Positions 42,326 to 53,439 of a stretch of 64,000 nucleotides of DNA are shown in pieces. Source of the DNA: Eledone cirrhosa. Lineage: Eukaryota > Mollusca > Cephalopoda > Octopoda > Eledonidae. Below the pieces are notes generated by a model. That model worked only from the letters and a program-made list of their open reading frames with translations, was not told the DNA's origin and did no database searches. The position numbers and the translations under genes were made by a program. Numbering within the stretch: position 1 is the first letter of the stretch; each line of letters starts with the position of its first letter. Location: assembly GCA_964016885.1 (NCBI GenBank), contig OZ024743.1, positions 187,799,647-187,863,646 of the forward strand, in the 5' to 3' direction.

Positions 42326-43820
42326 TTGACGGGGGCCATCGTCAACAACAAGTGGTGGTTTGCTCTGAAAAGAGCAATTAGAATAGAGTCCATTAGGTTT
42401 AGTAAGACTTTAGCAATAGAGAAAAATAGAGCAGAGGGAGAATTAGTTAGAAAATTAGACGAGGCGCTTAGCAAAGGCATCGCGACCGACGTACTTGCGG
42501 CGAAATTGGCCCTTGACCAATTCTTCAATACAAAGCAAGAAGACTGCGCTGTCAGAGCTAGGGTGCGTGCTGTCAGACACGAGGGACGAAAGCCGTTCAA
42601 TGGGCCGAGTGGCGGAGGCGCGTCGTGGCAACAAAGCCACGATCCGGTCTTTGGTGGACCACGACGGATGCATGCCACTCGATCCCAGGAAAATGTGTGA
42701 AGCTTTTCAGCGACACTTCGCTCAAATGTTCGGGGGCAGCGGCGGGCCGAATCGAGGGATGGACTTTAGTCTCTACCTCGACGGATTGCCGCGGCTCTCG
42801 GCCACTGAGGCAGAGTGTTGCGAAAAGCCGATAACAGCCGCTGTAGTATGGGAGGCAATGACTGGCTGCACATGGGGTAAATCACCTGGTTTGGATGGTC
42901 TGCCCTATGAACTTTACGTACAGATGCCAGACTTCTTCGGAGGCCTCTTGGCGGACGTCTACTTCAACTGGCAACAGAACAGGAGAATTCCCAGCTCTGT
43001 GAGCCGAGGAGCGGTGGCACTGCTGAGAAAGGATCCGAACAAGGGGGATAACATAGATAATTTGAGGCCCATAACTCTGCTAAACACAGAGTTCAAGATT
43101 TTGGCCGAGGTGCTAGCAAAGAGCTTGGCGCTTGTCGTTGGTGGTCTGGTGGGAGAGGCGCAGACATGCGCCATTCACGACAGATCCATCCACGACAACC
43201 TCCACCTCATGCGATACATCGTAGAGAGTGTAGCTAGGGAGCCTGGCACGGGTGGGTTCTTGATCAATTTAGATCAGTCGAAAGCTTTCGATAGGGTCGA
43301 CCATCGTTACCTAGCGGCAGTCCTGAGGGCGGCTGGCTTTCGGCCCGTCTTCAGAGGCTGGATCGCTGCCATGCACAGCGACACCTGCTCTGTGGTGAGA
43401 GTGAACGGTCACCTTTCGGAACCGTTCAACATCATGCGCTGCGTCCGCCAAAGATGTCCCCTCTCATCCCTCTTGTACGTATTGACTCTCGAGCCATTAC
43501 TGCACAAACTGGAGACGTTGAGGGGCGTCCCGCGCGAACTAGGATGCGGAAGATCCGTGTCAGCATATGCGGACGATGTCACCGTAGTGGTGTCGAACGC
43601 CAAACACATCGAGGCGATCGGCACTGCACTAAGAGAATACGAAGCGGTGACAGGAGCAATGATCAACCAGGAAAAGTCAGTGGGCCTGCGGATCGGCACC
43701 TGGAGAGGCAGGTCCATGCCGTCCAACAGCGTCGTCGGACGCTGGACGGATGGACCGGTTAAATTGCCAGAGGTCTGGTTCGGTCCGCCCTCCAGACAGA
43801 CAAAAACTGGGACGAGGTGA
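42326..43820 (+). pseudogene. Tx1-like copy 2: reverse transcriptase
   Basis: Frame 42326-42700 covers the linker (NNKWWFALKRAIRIESIRFS). One base is missing near 42581, so the frame shifts, and 42495-43820 carries the RT: KSPGLDGLPYELY, DNLRPITLLNTEFKI, LINLDQSKAFDRVDH (motif A), then SVSAYADDVTVV (active site) and VKLPEVWFG. The conserved QGCPLS is changed to QRCPLS. A final shift near 43783 leads into the next frame. Confidence 0.86.
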
Positions 43821-44932
43821 CGAGCAGGGTGGCTTCTCTCACCCAAAAATGGGCGGAGAGGAAGCTATCCCTGAAAGGTCGAGCGGAGGTTTCTAACGCG
43901 TACATCGCGTCTGTCATCTGGTACCGCCTGACCGTCGTACCTTGTCCTAATTGCCGCCTGACTGCGCTGGAGCGTTTGCTCTTTCGCTTTTTGTGGAAGG
44001 GACGCGCTCCGATGATCAGGCGGTCCATCTGTTGTCAACACCCGCTACGTTGAGGGCTGGGCATGTCCTGGTTGATGATGCGCAGACACGCGCTCAGGCT
44101 ACGACATCTCCCCCTCTCCCTCGACGGTGATCAGGTGTGGTCGCCGTTTGCTAGACACGTCTTTCCCCAGCTCGTTTCCTTAACGGAGCTGCAGTCCTGG
44201 GTCAAGCGAAGACCGAGAGGGAGCGCTTGGAGACTGGAATGTCTTCAGGTGCTCACAGCCCTCGACCAATCGGGCAATGGGATCGGTGGAAACTGCACCT
44301 CGGCGTTCTATAGAGGATTAGTGGAGGGGAAGAGCGACGACGTACTTGGGGAAACTCTAGGCGTCGACGAAAATCAACTAGCCAATCTCTTCGGAAGAAC
44401 TTGCGGGCCGGGGCCTATGGACAACTTCCAGAAATCTCTGGCCTGGCAGTGCTACCGAGGAGCCTTGCCAGTTCGGGATAAACTCTACATGCATGGAGGT
44501 GCCGTCAGGCGGGCATGTCCGAGATGCGCGCAAGGCGACGAAACCGTCCTGCACGCACTCGTTCAGTGTCCGAGAATTGCTGACTTGTGGGTTTATATCG
44601 AACCCCTGCTGTCGCATTTAGGGTGGATCCGGCTATCAGCTGAGTCCATCGTGAGGATTTCCCCGCCCTCTACCTTTAGCCGGGAAGGGCAGGCAGTTTT
44701 TATCTGTTTGGTGGCCATGGTGAAAGAGATAGTATGGTGGATACGTTTGAAAGGGCTGACGACGAGCACTTACCTCTTCGGTGATGCCCTGATTGACTTT
44801 TTCAAATTTCATTTGAAAAGGAAGATCAGGGTAGAGAGGGAAAGGCTCTCTTACCAGCATTTTGTTGAAAGATGGGTGAGAGAAGCAAGTATGGCCCGAG
44901 TGAATGGGCCTACTCTGAGTATGTGTCTGTAA
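43817..44932 (+). pseudogene. Tx1-like copy 2: thumb and C-terminal zinc domain
   Basis: Frame 43817-44053 has RVASLTQKWAERKLSLKGRA and RLLFRFLWKGRAP, the region after the RT that copy 1 has lost. Frame 44063-44932 (289 codons) has SLAWQCYRGALPVRDKLY, CPRC, and LHALVQC with Cys and His ligands all present, then the basic C-terminus KFHLKRKIRVER. It ends at the same stop as copy 1. Confidence 0.84.
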
Positions 44933-45170
44933 ATTAAAGGTGGAAAACTGGGAGAGGGCACTTGCCCTGGTGGTCAGGGTCACTGTGGCCTTTTAATGGG
45001 CTTTCTCCACAAATGTCCCTCCGAAGTCTCCCCCCTATTGGGGAATTTTTCATTGTTATTTTTTGTTACATCCTCTGTTTTTGTTTTTTACACGCAGAAA
45101 TGCCCATTTGTACCGTCCTGTATTGTCCTGTACTGTCCTTAATGTCTACTTTATGTAAACCCTTGCGGTT

Positions 45171-45176
45171 AATAAA
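45171..45176 (+). promoter_or_regulatory. AATAAA polyadenylation-type signal, Tx1 copy 2
   Basis: Same position relative to the tail as in copy 1. Confidence 0.7.
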
Positions 45177-45229
45177 GAAAGCATTATTATTATTATTGAT
45201 GTTCTTATTTTTGTTTTTGTCATCATCAT

Positions 45230-46586
45230 CATAATCCATAATAATAATAATAGTAATATGGTGGAGTATTTTTTCTTCTTCATTTCAAGTAATTAACAAT
45301 TTTCTAACAATTTATAGCATTTACTGAGGAATAATCAATTTGATATGGTAATCGTATACACCAACAGCTATGAGTGCCATTTTCCCTCTAATTGTTGTTA
45401 AAGGTCAAAACTATCTGCTTATATATTTCCTTTTGTTTTCACTTTTGAAATGTGACAACCATTAAGAAAGAATACCTAGCAATTAAACAGTATCATGCCT
45501 ATATTAAATGTAAACCATCATTCATAATTTCAATCATCATCAGCACGATCAGCATTGTATAAAGCGATCCTCTTCAAAATCACTCTACCTGCTAGAAATA
45601 GAAGCCAAATTGCCCTCAAATCTCATCTTACCTTCTTATAAAAGAAAGGACACATTGGATAAAGCCGATAAAAAATATCAGGGTAACAATTAGGACATTC
45701 AAATTCAAATGCATACAACATATATACCCATTCAACAATATACACAGAAGGATATGTTGCTTTTATTAAAGCACAATTGGAATTTAAGAGAAAAAAATAT
45801 AGATATAAATAGAAATTGGGATATGATAGACAGTGCCACAATTTATATATACACAAATATGTTCCCTGCACTTCTCAGAAATGTACAGTGTAATTATACA
45901 GCAAATATACTTACTAATTAAAATGAATGTGGTGATATCACACTGACATAAGGCATGTTTGATGATAGGTAATACTCTAGGTCATGCATAAAATACTGAG
46001 ATCTATGAGACATGCATTCACTTGAAGTATTTGTCAAGCACCAAACACTACTACTTTACTCAAGCTCATAGATGAGCATGTCATTTCTAATACCACTGCC
46101 TTTTACCTGCATCATTTTTTCAAACAATTTGTTGAAAAAAAACACTTGCCAAGATGAATAATCTATCAGGGACGTTTGGTAAACATTTGTAATGAAGCCC
46201 ATAGATAATATCAAATTAACCAAGAACTTCTCGCGAAGAGTTAGGAAAAAGCTATGATCAGTAGCATATCATGGCCTCCTGGAATTTGATGAAGATATAG
46301 TACCATTAGTCATCAATAACATCGTTGGATTAGCTAGTGAAGGGAAAATTTGGAATATGAAAGATTTTGAGGAGATACTAAAGATACAGTGAAATTTTAT
46401 CTGTTGAAGCTCTACAGTAACACATCCAAAAGAAGCCTGAATTTCCTACTGTAAAAACACTGAAACCAGAAATGATTCCTCCCAAATTGCATCTCCAAGA
46501 TAATAGAGCAATTTACTGAGAATTACCCTTACTAAGAGAAAAGAAACAAAGCAAACAGAAGTTTTATTTTTTTAGACATACTGTGG
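45230..46586. other. No recognised gene
   Basis: AT-rich DNA with short frames only. The stretch 46190-46450 has weak codon-like order but no similarity I can name. Confidence 0.4.
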
Positions 46587-46754
46587 TTAGCTGAAAAGTT
46601 CGTAGGCTGACTATGAAGTAGTGATGCTAGTGTTGTGAAATCTTGCATGCATTAATTCCAACTCTTTTTATTAATAATGGTGTTGTTTTCACCCAGGTAA
46701 ACTAACATCTGACTGTTCAAAGAAGACTTCAAATGTAACTGGTAGCAACTTCTC

Positions 46755-47007
46755 TTGAAAATTAACTATATTTGGCATTGTGGTGTTATCAAGTACCTGC
46801 AGAAAAAGGATGTAACTTCCAAGTATATTCATGTTGACATGTTTGCTACATTAAGGGATGCCACTCCAGCTTTACAGTGCAAAAGTGGGCAGCTGAATTT
46901 AATGGGGGAAGGGAGAGTCTTGAAGATGATCCAAAGTCTGGACGTCCTGCAACTGCCACCACTGGGGAAAACATTGATTGTGCTCACCACATGGTGATGG
47001 ATAACCG
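46755..47007 (+). pseudogene. Mariner transposase, N-terminal part
   Basis: IKYLQKKDVTSKYIHVDMFAT and, in another frame, KWAAEFNGGRESLEDDPKSG with RPATATTGENID and HHMVMDNR are the DNA-binding half of a mariner transposase. A frameshift near 46875 separates the two. The LINE insertion follows directly. Confidence 0.88.
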
Positions 47008-47959
47008 ACTTGCCATCACCGACGCTGATAAGAAGGTAGCTTGGAAGTGTCACTACGAAAGGCTTCTAAATGAGGAGAACAAATGGGAGAAAGACAGTCT
47101 CCCCCACATCGACCCAATAGAGGGACCAGCAGTGTTAGTCCAGGGTAGTACAATAAGCAAGGCAATCAAAGATATGAAGATGGGTAAGGCGGCTGGTCCT
47201 TCGGAAATAGTTGCTGAGATGCTGAAGGCATCTGGTTCGGTGGGACACACCATGGTCACCCGGATAGTTAACCAAGTCGTACAGAATGGGGTTGTTCCGA
47301 AGGACTGGCGTAGCAGCATCATCGTTAACTGCTATAAGGGAAAAGGAGATGCCCTAGATAGGAGTAACTATAGAGGCATTAAATTAATCGACCAGGTCAT
47401 GAAGGTCACGGAAAAAGTAATAGCGCAACTAATCAGAGAGAGAATTGATCTAGATGAAATGCAGTTCGGGTTTGTGTCAGGAAAAAGTACCACAGACGCT
47501 CTTTTCATTGTACGACAACTACAGGAGAAGTACCTAGCTAAAAGTAAACCCCTATACTTAGCTTTCGTCGACTTGGAGAAAGCCTTCGACAGAGTCCCCC
47601 GTTCCATTATCTGGTGGTCTCTTAGAAAACTAGGTGTTGACGAATGGCTTGTGAGAGCTATACAAGCCATGTATAAAGAAACAGTCAGTAAGGTTAGAAT
47701 TAACAACGAATATAGTGAAGAGTTTAGCGTAAAAGTTGGTGTCCATCAAGGCTCTATTCTTAGCCCCCTACTATTTATTATTGCCCTTCAGGCTATAACA
47801 GAGGAGTTCAAGACCGGCTGCCCATGGGAACTCCTATACGCAGATGATCTAACGCTCATAGCTGAATCAATGACCGAACTAGAGAAGAAATTCCAAACAT
47901 GGAAGCACGGCCTAGAATCAAAGGCCTTAAAATTAACCTGGCTAAGACTAAAGTTCTAG
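46877..47959 (+). pseudogene. LINE copy E RT, fused in frame to mariner N-terminus
   Basis: Residues 1-44 are mariner transposase (KWAAEFNGGRESLEDDP). From residue 45 the frame is LINE: KAAGPSEIVAEMLKASGSVG, NYRGIKLIDQ, FGFVSGKSTTDALF, AFVDLEKAFDR, VHQGSILSP and YADD, all intact. The frame then shifts after HGLESKA and stops. The fusion is a product of the insertion. It places RT sequence behind a mariner start codon region. Confidence 0.88.
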
Positions 47960-49184
47960 TTTGTAGGAAAGAAAATAAGGCGGCGGTCCCATCTGGGAAA
48001 TGGCCATGCTCAGTGTGTAGGAAAGGCGTAGGCAGAAACTCCATTTTATGTCCCAAATGCAAAGTATGGGTGCATAAAAGATGTAGTGGGATCACAGGTA
48101 AGCTAACTAAGAACATAGATTTTACATGTGGCCGGTGCTCTGGTGCAATAAGTAGCAGCAAGTGCCCACAAAATACTAGCTCCTTCAACTGCGCAGAGGG
48201 TTCTATAGAAATAGTGGACAGCTTCCGTTACCTGGGTGACAAAATCAGCAGTGGGGGGGGGGGGGGGGGGTGCTCTGAAAGTACAGTAGCTAGAGTCAGA
48301 ACTGGATGGAAAAAGTTCAGAGAGCTTATACCACTATTAGCCGCTAGAGGGTTCTCCCTAAAAATGAAAGGCAGGTTATACGATGCCTGCATACGAACAG
48401 CAATGCTGCATGTCAGTGAGACCTGGGCATTGTGTGCAGAGGATATACGCAGACTAGAGAGGAACGAAGCTTGCATGCTCCGCTGGATGTGCAATAGTAA
48501 TATACGTGAACGGCAAAGCATAAACGAACTAAGGAAAAAATTAGAAATAAGAGGGATCAGATGTTGTTTACTCGAGAGAAGGCTACGTTGGTATGGTCAC
48601 GTGATGCGCATGAAAGACGACAGCTGTATAACAAAGTGCAGGGCAATAAAGATAGACGGTAGCCACGGAGTAGGCAGACCCAGAAAAACATGGGACGAGC
48701 TGATAAATTCCGACCTCACACGCTTACACCTCTCCAAGACAATGTCACTGGACCGAGACCTTTGGCGGTACTCAGTAATAGAGAAGACCCGCCTTACCTA
48801 AATACAAAGTAAAAACCTACTACAGTCAGTAGGCATCTCTATCAAAACACACCCCCGTCCCACCACCTCCACCCCATCCACACTGCCCCTTTCAATGTAA
48901 AGTTATGTTGGTCCCACAACATCCAGGCCGAAACAAATGTGATCGTGTAGGTGTCACGACAAAAAAAAACACACAACCACGCTGTAAATGTGGCCGTGTA
49001 GGCAACACGGTAAAAACCTCCCAGCCCCACACTGTAAATGTGGTTGGTGTTAGGAAGGGCATCCAACTGTAGAAAACCCGCCAGACAGTCCTATGCGAGC
49101 AAGACAACCACTCTTGCCTCAAGTGGGCAAACCCCCGTCCAAACCCATGCAAGCGTGGAACACGGACGCTAAACCTGATGATGA
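47008..49184 (+). mobile_element. RTE-like LINE copy E inside mariner
   Basis: It starts at 'acttgccatcaccgacgctg' in the pre-RT linker. The RT frame (to 47959) is separated from the finger and C-terminal frame (47899-48801) by a one-base loss near 47918. A run of 18 G at 48253-48270 expands the SSGGGC segment in frame. The 3' UTR follows, and the tail is only GATGATGA. Confidence 0.92.
47899..48801 (+). pseudogene. LINE copy E finger and C-terminal region
   Basis: Open for 300 codons: the C4HC3 finger (CSVC, CPKC, HKRC, CGRC), SFRYLGDKISS followed by an expanded Gly run, then WYGHVMRMKDD and GRPRKTWDE to the natural stop. The segment LHGSETW reads LHVSETW here. Confidence 0.9.
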
Positions 49185-49835
49185 CTATAAATCAAATAGC
49201 CAAGGATATTAGCAAATCCCCTGAGAGAGTTGAGAATATTCGGCACAATAAAGTTGGCAGGACTAAGGTTTCTGTGTGGCGGATGTCATGTCTTCTCGTA
49301 CCTGATGAAAAGTGCACCAGGCTGATCACAGGAAAATCTGACATTGTTTGATGGAGATCCAGCTGGTTTCTTTGAACGTTTCCTAACCCAACTTGAGTGT
49401 TGTGTTCATAATCTGAGCCAGAGACAAAGAGACAATCCATGCAATGGAAATACCACTCTTCACCTGCTCCAAAGAAGGCCAATTTCGTTTCATCTGCAGG
49501 GAAGGGTGATGGCCTTGTGTTTATCTTCATAAAGGCCACATTATCAATGGAGAGCACTATGCCAACTTGTAGAAGCAGTTTCAAATGGTTATCAAGTCCA
49601 AACTTCCAGGAAAACTAATAAAAGTGGTTTTATTTCATCAACAGAATGCTCCAGCACACTTGTCCTTGGTTTCAATGGCATCTGTGCTTCACTGTGGCTT
49701 TGAACTGGTTGATCACTCTCTCATATCTGCTGCTGCTAACCTTTTCTTACCAGTAGGATGAAAGTCTTCACCAATGGAATCCAAGCACTGCAACACCAAA
49801 GAAAGATGTGTGGGGGATGCAAGGGAACTATGTTG
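49185..49835 (+). pseudogene. Mariner transposase, middle and C-terminal part
   Basis: Frames resume with NQIAKDISKSPERVENI and HNKVGRTKVSVW. The region with LLVPDEKCTRLITG, EPETKRQSMQWKYHSSPAPK and KANFVSSAGKGDGL follows in shifted frames, then FQEN and FHQQNAPAH-like sequence ('catcaacagaatgctccagc', where the second Asp is lost), and DHSLISAAANLFLPVG. The segment with the third Asp is deleted. Inactive. Confidence 0.82.
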
Positions 49836-49904
49836 AAAAATAAACCTCATTAAGTCACATTCCATGAGAGTATCTTGGTCAGCCTATGAACTTTTCATTT
49901 AACC

Positions 49905-50378
49905 TTTGTAATATCCTACTAGGATGAATTGCTTCCCAAGAACAAAAAAAAAAAAAAATCTTGAAAATATACACACAATCCCTAAAAACCACCAAATATG
50001 TCAGGAAGGATCACAGTTCAGTTCGCTTTTCTCAGCTTTAACCTTTTCTATTCTATTTTTCAATGCTGCTCTTCAACTCAATGAATGGTGAATAGGCCTG
50101 TTGACTTGAATTTAAAGCTGCTTCATTTAACTTCATTCATAATTTTATTATTAATTAAACTAATTTTCTAATGTTATGATAATTGTAGATCCCAATGTGT
50201 GGCAGCACATTATTTGAGGTTTTATAAATTATTTAAGATCTTAGAAAGTATGATATGGAGTTTCAAGATTTTTTAATCATTTGTCCATATCACCATTAAA
50301 GAGTTATCAGCATCTCAATCTGGTATCTCTGTCTATAATATATTATAATGATGCTATAGAATGATATCTGTTTAAAAG
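49905..50378. other. No recognised gene
   Basis: AT-rich DNA with no clear repeat. Confidence 0.4.
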
Positions 50379-50629
50379 TGAATTTTTAGGAATGTATCTA
50401 AAGAAACTGTGTATAGGAGGGATAAGCTGTAGTGTGCAGGAAAGAAGACTGCGTTGGATGATCACTGGGTAAAGAAGTGCCAAGAAAATCATGGGTGGAG
50501 GTGGTGAGAGCTGACCTCAGATTGCTGAAGCACAAGGAGGAGATGACGGAGGACTGTGACGAATGGAGAGAGGCTGTGCTGAATAGGACCCATCCCACCC
50601 TTGCAAGCAAGGAAAAACGGACGTAAAAC

Positions 50630-50728
<99 letters not shown>

Positions 50729-50769
50729 AATACTTCATTTAGAGGTTTAGATACATTCCTAAAAATTCA
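50379..50769. repeat. Perfect 24-bp inverted repeat around a LINE scrap
   Basis: Positions 50379-50402 and 50746-50769 are exact reverse complements (tgaatttttaggaatgtatc... on the left). Between them lie the end of a second-subfamily LINE (50400-50664) and (AT)n (50665-50724). Confidence 0.95.
50400..50664 (+). mobile_element. Second-subfamily RTE-like LINE, 3' end
   Basis: A short, internally deleted end: KKLCIGGISCSVQERRLRW, then HWVKKCQE, the 3' UTR with 'cagattgctgaagcacaagg', 'cccacccttgcaagcaagga' and 'cggacgtaaaacgatgatga', and a (GAT)n tail running into (AT)n. It matches the LINE at 31386-32379. Confidence 0.85.
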
Positions 50770-51502
50770 TTTTATATATGCCTTAAATATCCCAGTTTTT
50801 AGTGACACATCTCTTTTCCTATCATGTGGCTTTTGTCACATTCTCGCACCACATCTTGTTGTGCTGGTTAAAACTAGCCAACATTTTCTACTCTGAGTAT
50901 CTCATTCTCAGTGTATTTCGTTTTGTGTGCCTTCGTCTCAATGGGTAACTGGCTGTTTTGTTTATGGATAGTAGGAAAAGAGTTTTAACTTTTCAAACAG
51001 TTCTTAGTAGAGATACAATTTTATCAAACAACTTTTACCTGTATAAATTATGGTGATATATCAATTAGTTGATTTTCAGTATTGATTCACCTCTACCAAG
51101 TCGATATATGTTAGTTGTCCACACTTGTTGTTTTAGCATTGTTATGGGCATGGATTCACTCCAGCCATTAATTCAAATTTGTTTTCATACACCCTGACTC
51201 CAACTTCATCACCACCTCCTTGCTTGATTAATGAGCTTATTGATATACTTTGACCATTACCATTTAACAGATAAACTGGTAAACTGTACAGTTTACATTT
51301 GTGTAATAAATACCATGGGAATACATACAACAGTTGTATATATATATAATGTGGTGAATATAATGTGGTGAAGTAAACCCTTATTATCTTTTACTTCTTT
51401 ATAATACCAATACTTCATAATTTTACTGACCTGTGTGATTCTATATCATACTAATCAAGATACACTGACATGAAGTATTTCATCCTGCTTACACTAATGT
51501 TT
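50770..51502. other. No recognised gene
   Basis: AT-rich DNA without convincing frames or repeats. Confidence 0.4.
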
Positions 51503-51516
51503 ATTATTTGATGTTT

Positions 51517-51702
51517 AGCGGTGGATTGGCAGTATCGGTGGAGGGTTGGACACCATGCTTTGACGTATAGAGTTACGGCCCTTACCATTCTGAGTTCAAT
51601 TCCTGCCGAGGTTAACTTTGCCTTTCATCTTTACGGGGTCGATAAAATAAAGTACCAGTAATGCACTAGGTATTTGCTGGCCTTGTGTCAAAAGTAGAAA
51701 CA
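51517..51702 (+). mobile_element. tRNA-derived SINE (OR type) with 14-bp TSD
   Basis: Full-length, beginning 'agcggtggattggcagtatc', with B box 'ctgagttcaattcctgcc' and the end 'tcaaaagtagaaaca'. It is flanked by the perfect duplication attatttgatgttt (51503-51516 and 51703-51716). Confidence 0.92.
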
Positions 51703-51719
51703 ATTATTTGATGTTTGTG

Positions 51720-53130
51720 ACTGCACTGTTTAATTAACATAAAATAACAATAATTTTGAATATGAAATCCTTTATTGTTTATTATTGTATATTTCAGTAA
51801 AATCACTTCAGCTTCTTCATTCTAGAAATGTTAGTACTTTGCCTCAAAAGAGTTAAAGATTAAACTAAAATCTGTATTTTCGCCATCTTGGAATATTATA
51901 TCTCTAACCTTCAATGAATAGGTGCATTGGTTGTGTAGTTAATGTACTGGCTACATGATTACTGTTCAGTTACTATTTTACTTCTGTCCTTTTGTTTGAA
52001 ACCTTAACAGAATAACTACTCTATATACTTGAAAATAAGCTGAGGAATATGTGACCAAATAATTGATGGTAAAATCAGGGTTGGCTTTTATTTTCGGGTC
52101 AATATTTTGATGACTTTCACTAACTTCAAATCCTACATAAATAAGGTTTGAATTTTTGCCCATTTCTCATAGATAAAATTGTGGGGTTGACTTATAATTG
52201 TAATGGCTTATATTCAAGTATGTACAGTAACTCAACTTATCCTAGTTTTCCATACTGTACAAAATACACTCCACTTCAAGAACATTGGTGAGGGGTTTAC
52301 AATAAGAAAAGCATCCAGCTGTAAAAATAATTACTACAAAATAAAATACATATATATCGTTGCACCCAATAATGGAAAAAAAAACCAGATATAAGAAGTA
52401 AAAGAAAAAAAAAACATGCCTTGAATAATTTGGAAAATACTGAACAATAACCCTTGACTAAAGGAAGACAGTGAGAGAATTTCTGTGATAGGTTAAGATA
52501 GTAGTCAAATCCATACTATATGCAAAAACAGCTATTAAATATAGTCAGAAATACTTGGAAACTCTTTGAGTACATGCTAAACTGATTTATTACTATGTAC
52601 ACCTCAGGCAAGCTCTACAGATGAATCCTTGAATTATATTTAACAATTTAAACTGTTGTGGGTGATAGTTATAATTTTAATAGTGTCATTGTTGTTGTTG
52701 TCTTCTATCATGTTGATGGTAGTGTAATCTCCAGTTGTCCTGTGGTTGTTCCATTTAGTGGGCAACTAGCTGTTCTCCATTAAGGACAACATAGAAATAA
52801 TTCAATATATGATGTTGCTCTTAATGTCTGAAGAGTGATGGAAACCAACCAATTTTCTATGGCCCCAGTCGTTTTAAGCACAAAACAGGCTGAAAATCGC
52901 AACAAAAATGGTTTTCGAAATAAGTGAACTTATGAAGCGGAAATACATATGATTAGCTCTAAAATATCAGACCTACGATGCCATTCTAGCCATAGCCATT
53001 CATTCATTCTTCTCAACGTTGCATATTTAATGTTTCCTTTCCTTTTCAAGATTTGAGTGAGATCTAACTATTTGAGAATGTCAAATGAACACATAGAGGC
53101 ACTCTCATTACTTCACCTTATTTTTACTTT
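51720..53130. other. No recognised gene
   Basis: AT-rich DNA. A scrap of the shared tail module ('aaaagcatccagctgtaaaa') occurs near 52310. Otherwise nothing is recognised. Confidence 0.4.
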
Positions 53131-53133
53131 CAT

Positions 53134-53435
53134 TGGAGGCACATGGTTTAGTGGTTAGAGCATTTGCCTTGCAATCGAAAGGTTGTGAGTTCAATTCTCA
53201 GATTGGGTGATGTGTTGTTTCCTTGAGCAAGACACTTCATTTCACATTGCTCCAGTTTACTCAGCAAAATGTTTGTGGAGGTGCCACGGCAAAAAAGCAC
53301 CCAGCACTCACTGTAAATGAGGTTGGTTAGGAAGGGCATCCAGCTGTAGAAATCAAGCCAGAATCAGTTCCCGTCCCACCCTTGCAAGCAGGGAAAAGCG
53401 GACGTAAAATGATGATGATGATGATGATGATGATG
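53134..53435 (+). mobile_element. tRNA-headed SINE with (GAT)n tail, complete head
   Basis: The tRNA-like head has an A box ('tggtttagtggttagagc', about 53144-53161) and a B box ('ggttgtgagttcaattc', 53181-53197), the internal RNA polymerase III promoter. The core 'cttgagcaagacacttca' follows. A deletion of about 45 bases after 'cagtttactcagc' removes part of the middle compared with 14491-14795. The end 'cccacccttgcaagcaggga' and 'gcggacgtaaaatgatgatg' is identical to the second-subfamily LINE end apart from single changes. Confidence 0.92.
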
Positions 53436-53439
53436 TTTA

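Larger units (their letters stand above)
39285..45198 (+). mobile_element. Tx1-like LINE, second copy, nearly full length
   Basis: After (T)n(ATT)n at 39249-39283 comes a 5' UTR of about 200 bases, ORF1, a short gap, ORF2, a 3' UTR and the (ATT)n tail at 45183-45198. This is close to the 5-7 kb usual for Tx1-clade LINEs. Both ORFs carry defects. Its 3' UTR is about 96 percent like that of copy 1 by eye. Confidence 0.88.
46590..49900 (+). mobile_element. Third mariner, split by LINE copy E
   Basis: The ends 'gctgaaaagttcgtaggctg' and the complement of 'cagcctatgaacttttcatt' form inverted repeats, flanked by TA (46588-46589 and 49901-49902). The transposase N-terminus lies before the LINE (46755-47007) and its remaining part after it (49185-49830). 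Removing the LINE leaves about 1.1 kb, slightly short because of a deletion in the transposase. Confidence 0.9.

Noticed and set aside
53144..53200. A functional tRNA gene
   Set aside because: The A and B boxes are the head of a SINE. The sequence continues into the SINE core without a proper acceptor stem, and the same head is repeated elsewhere with changes.
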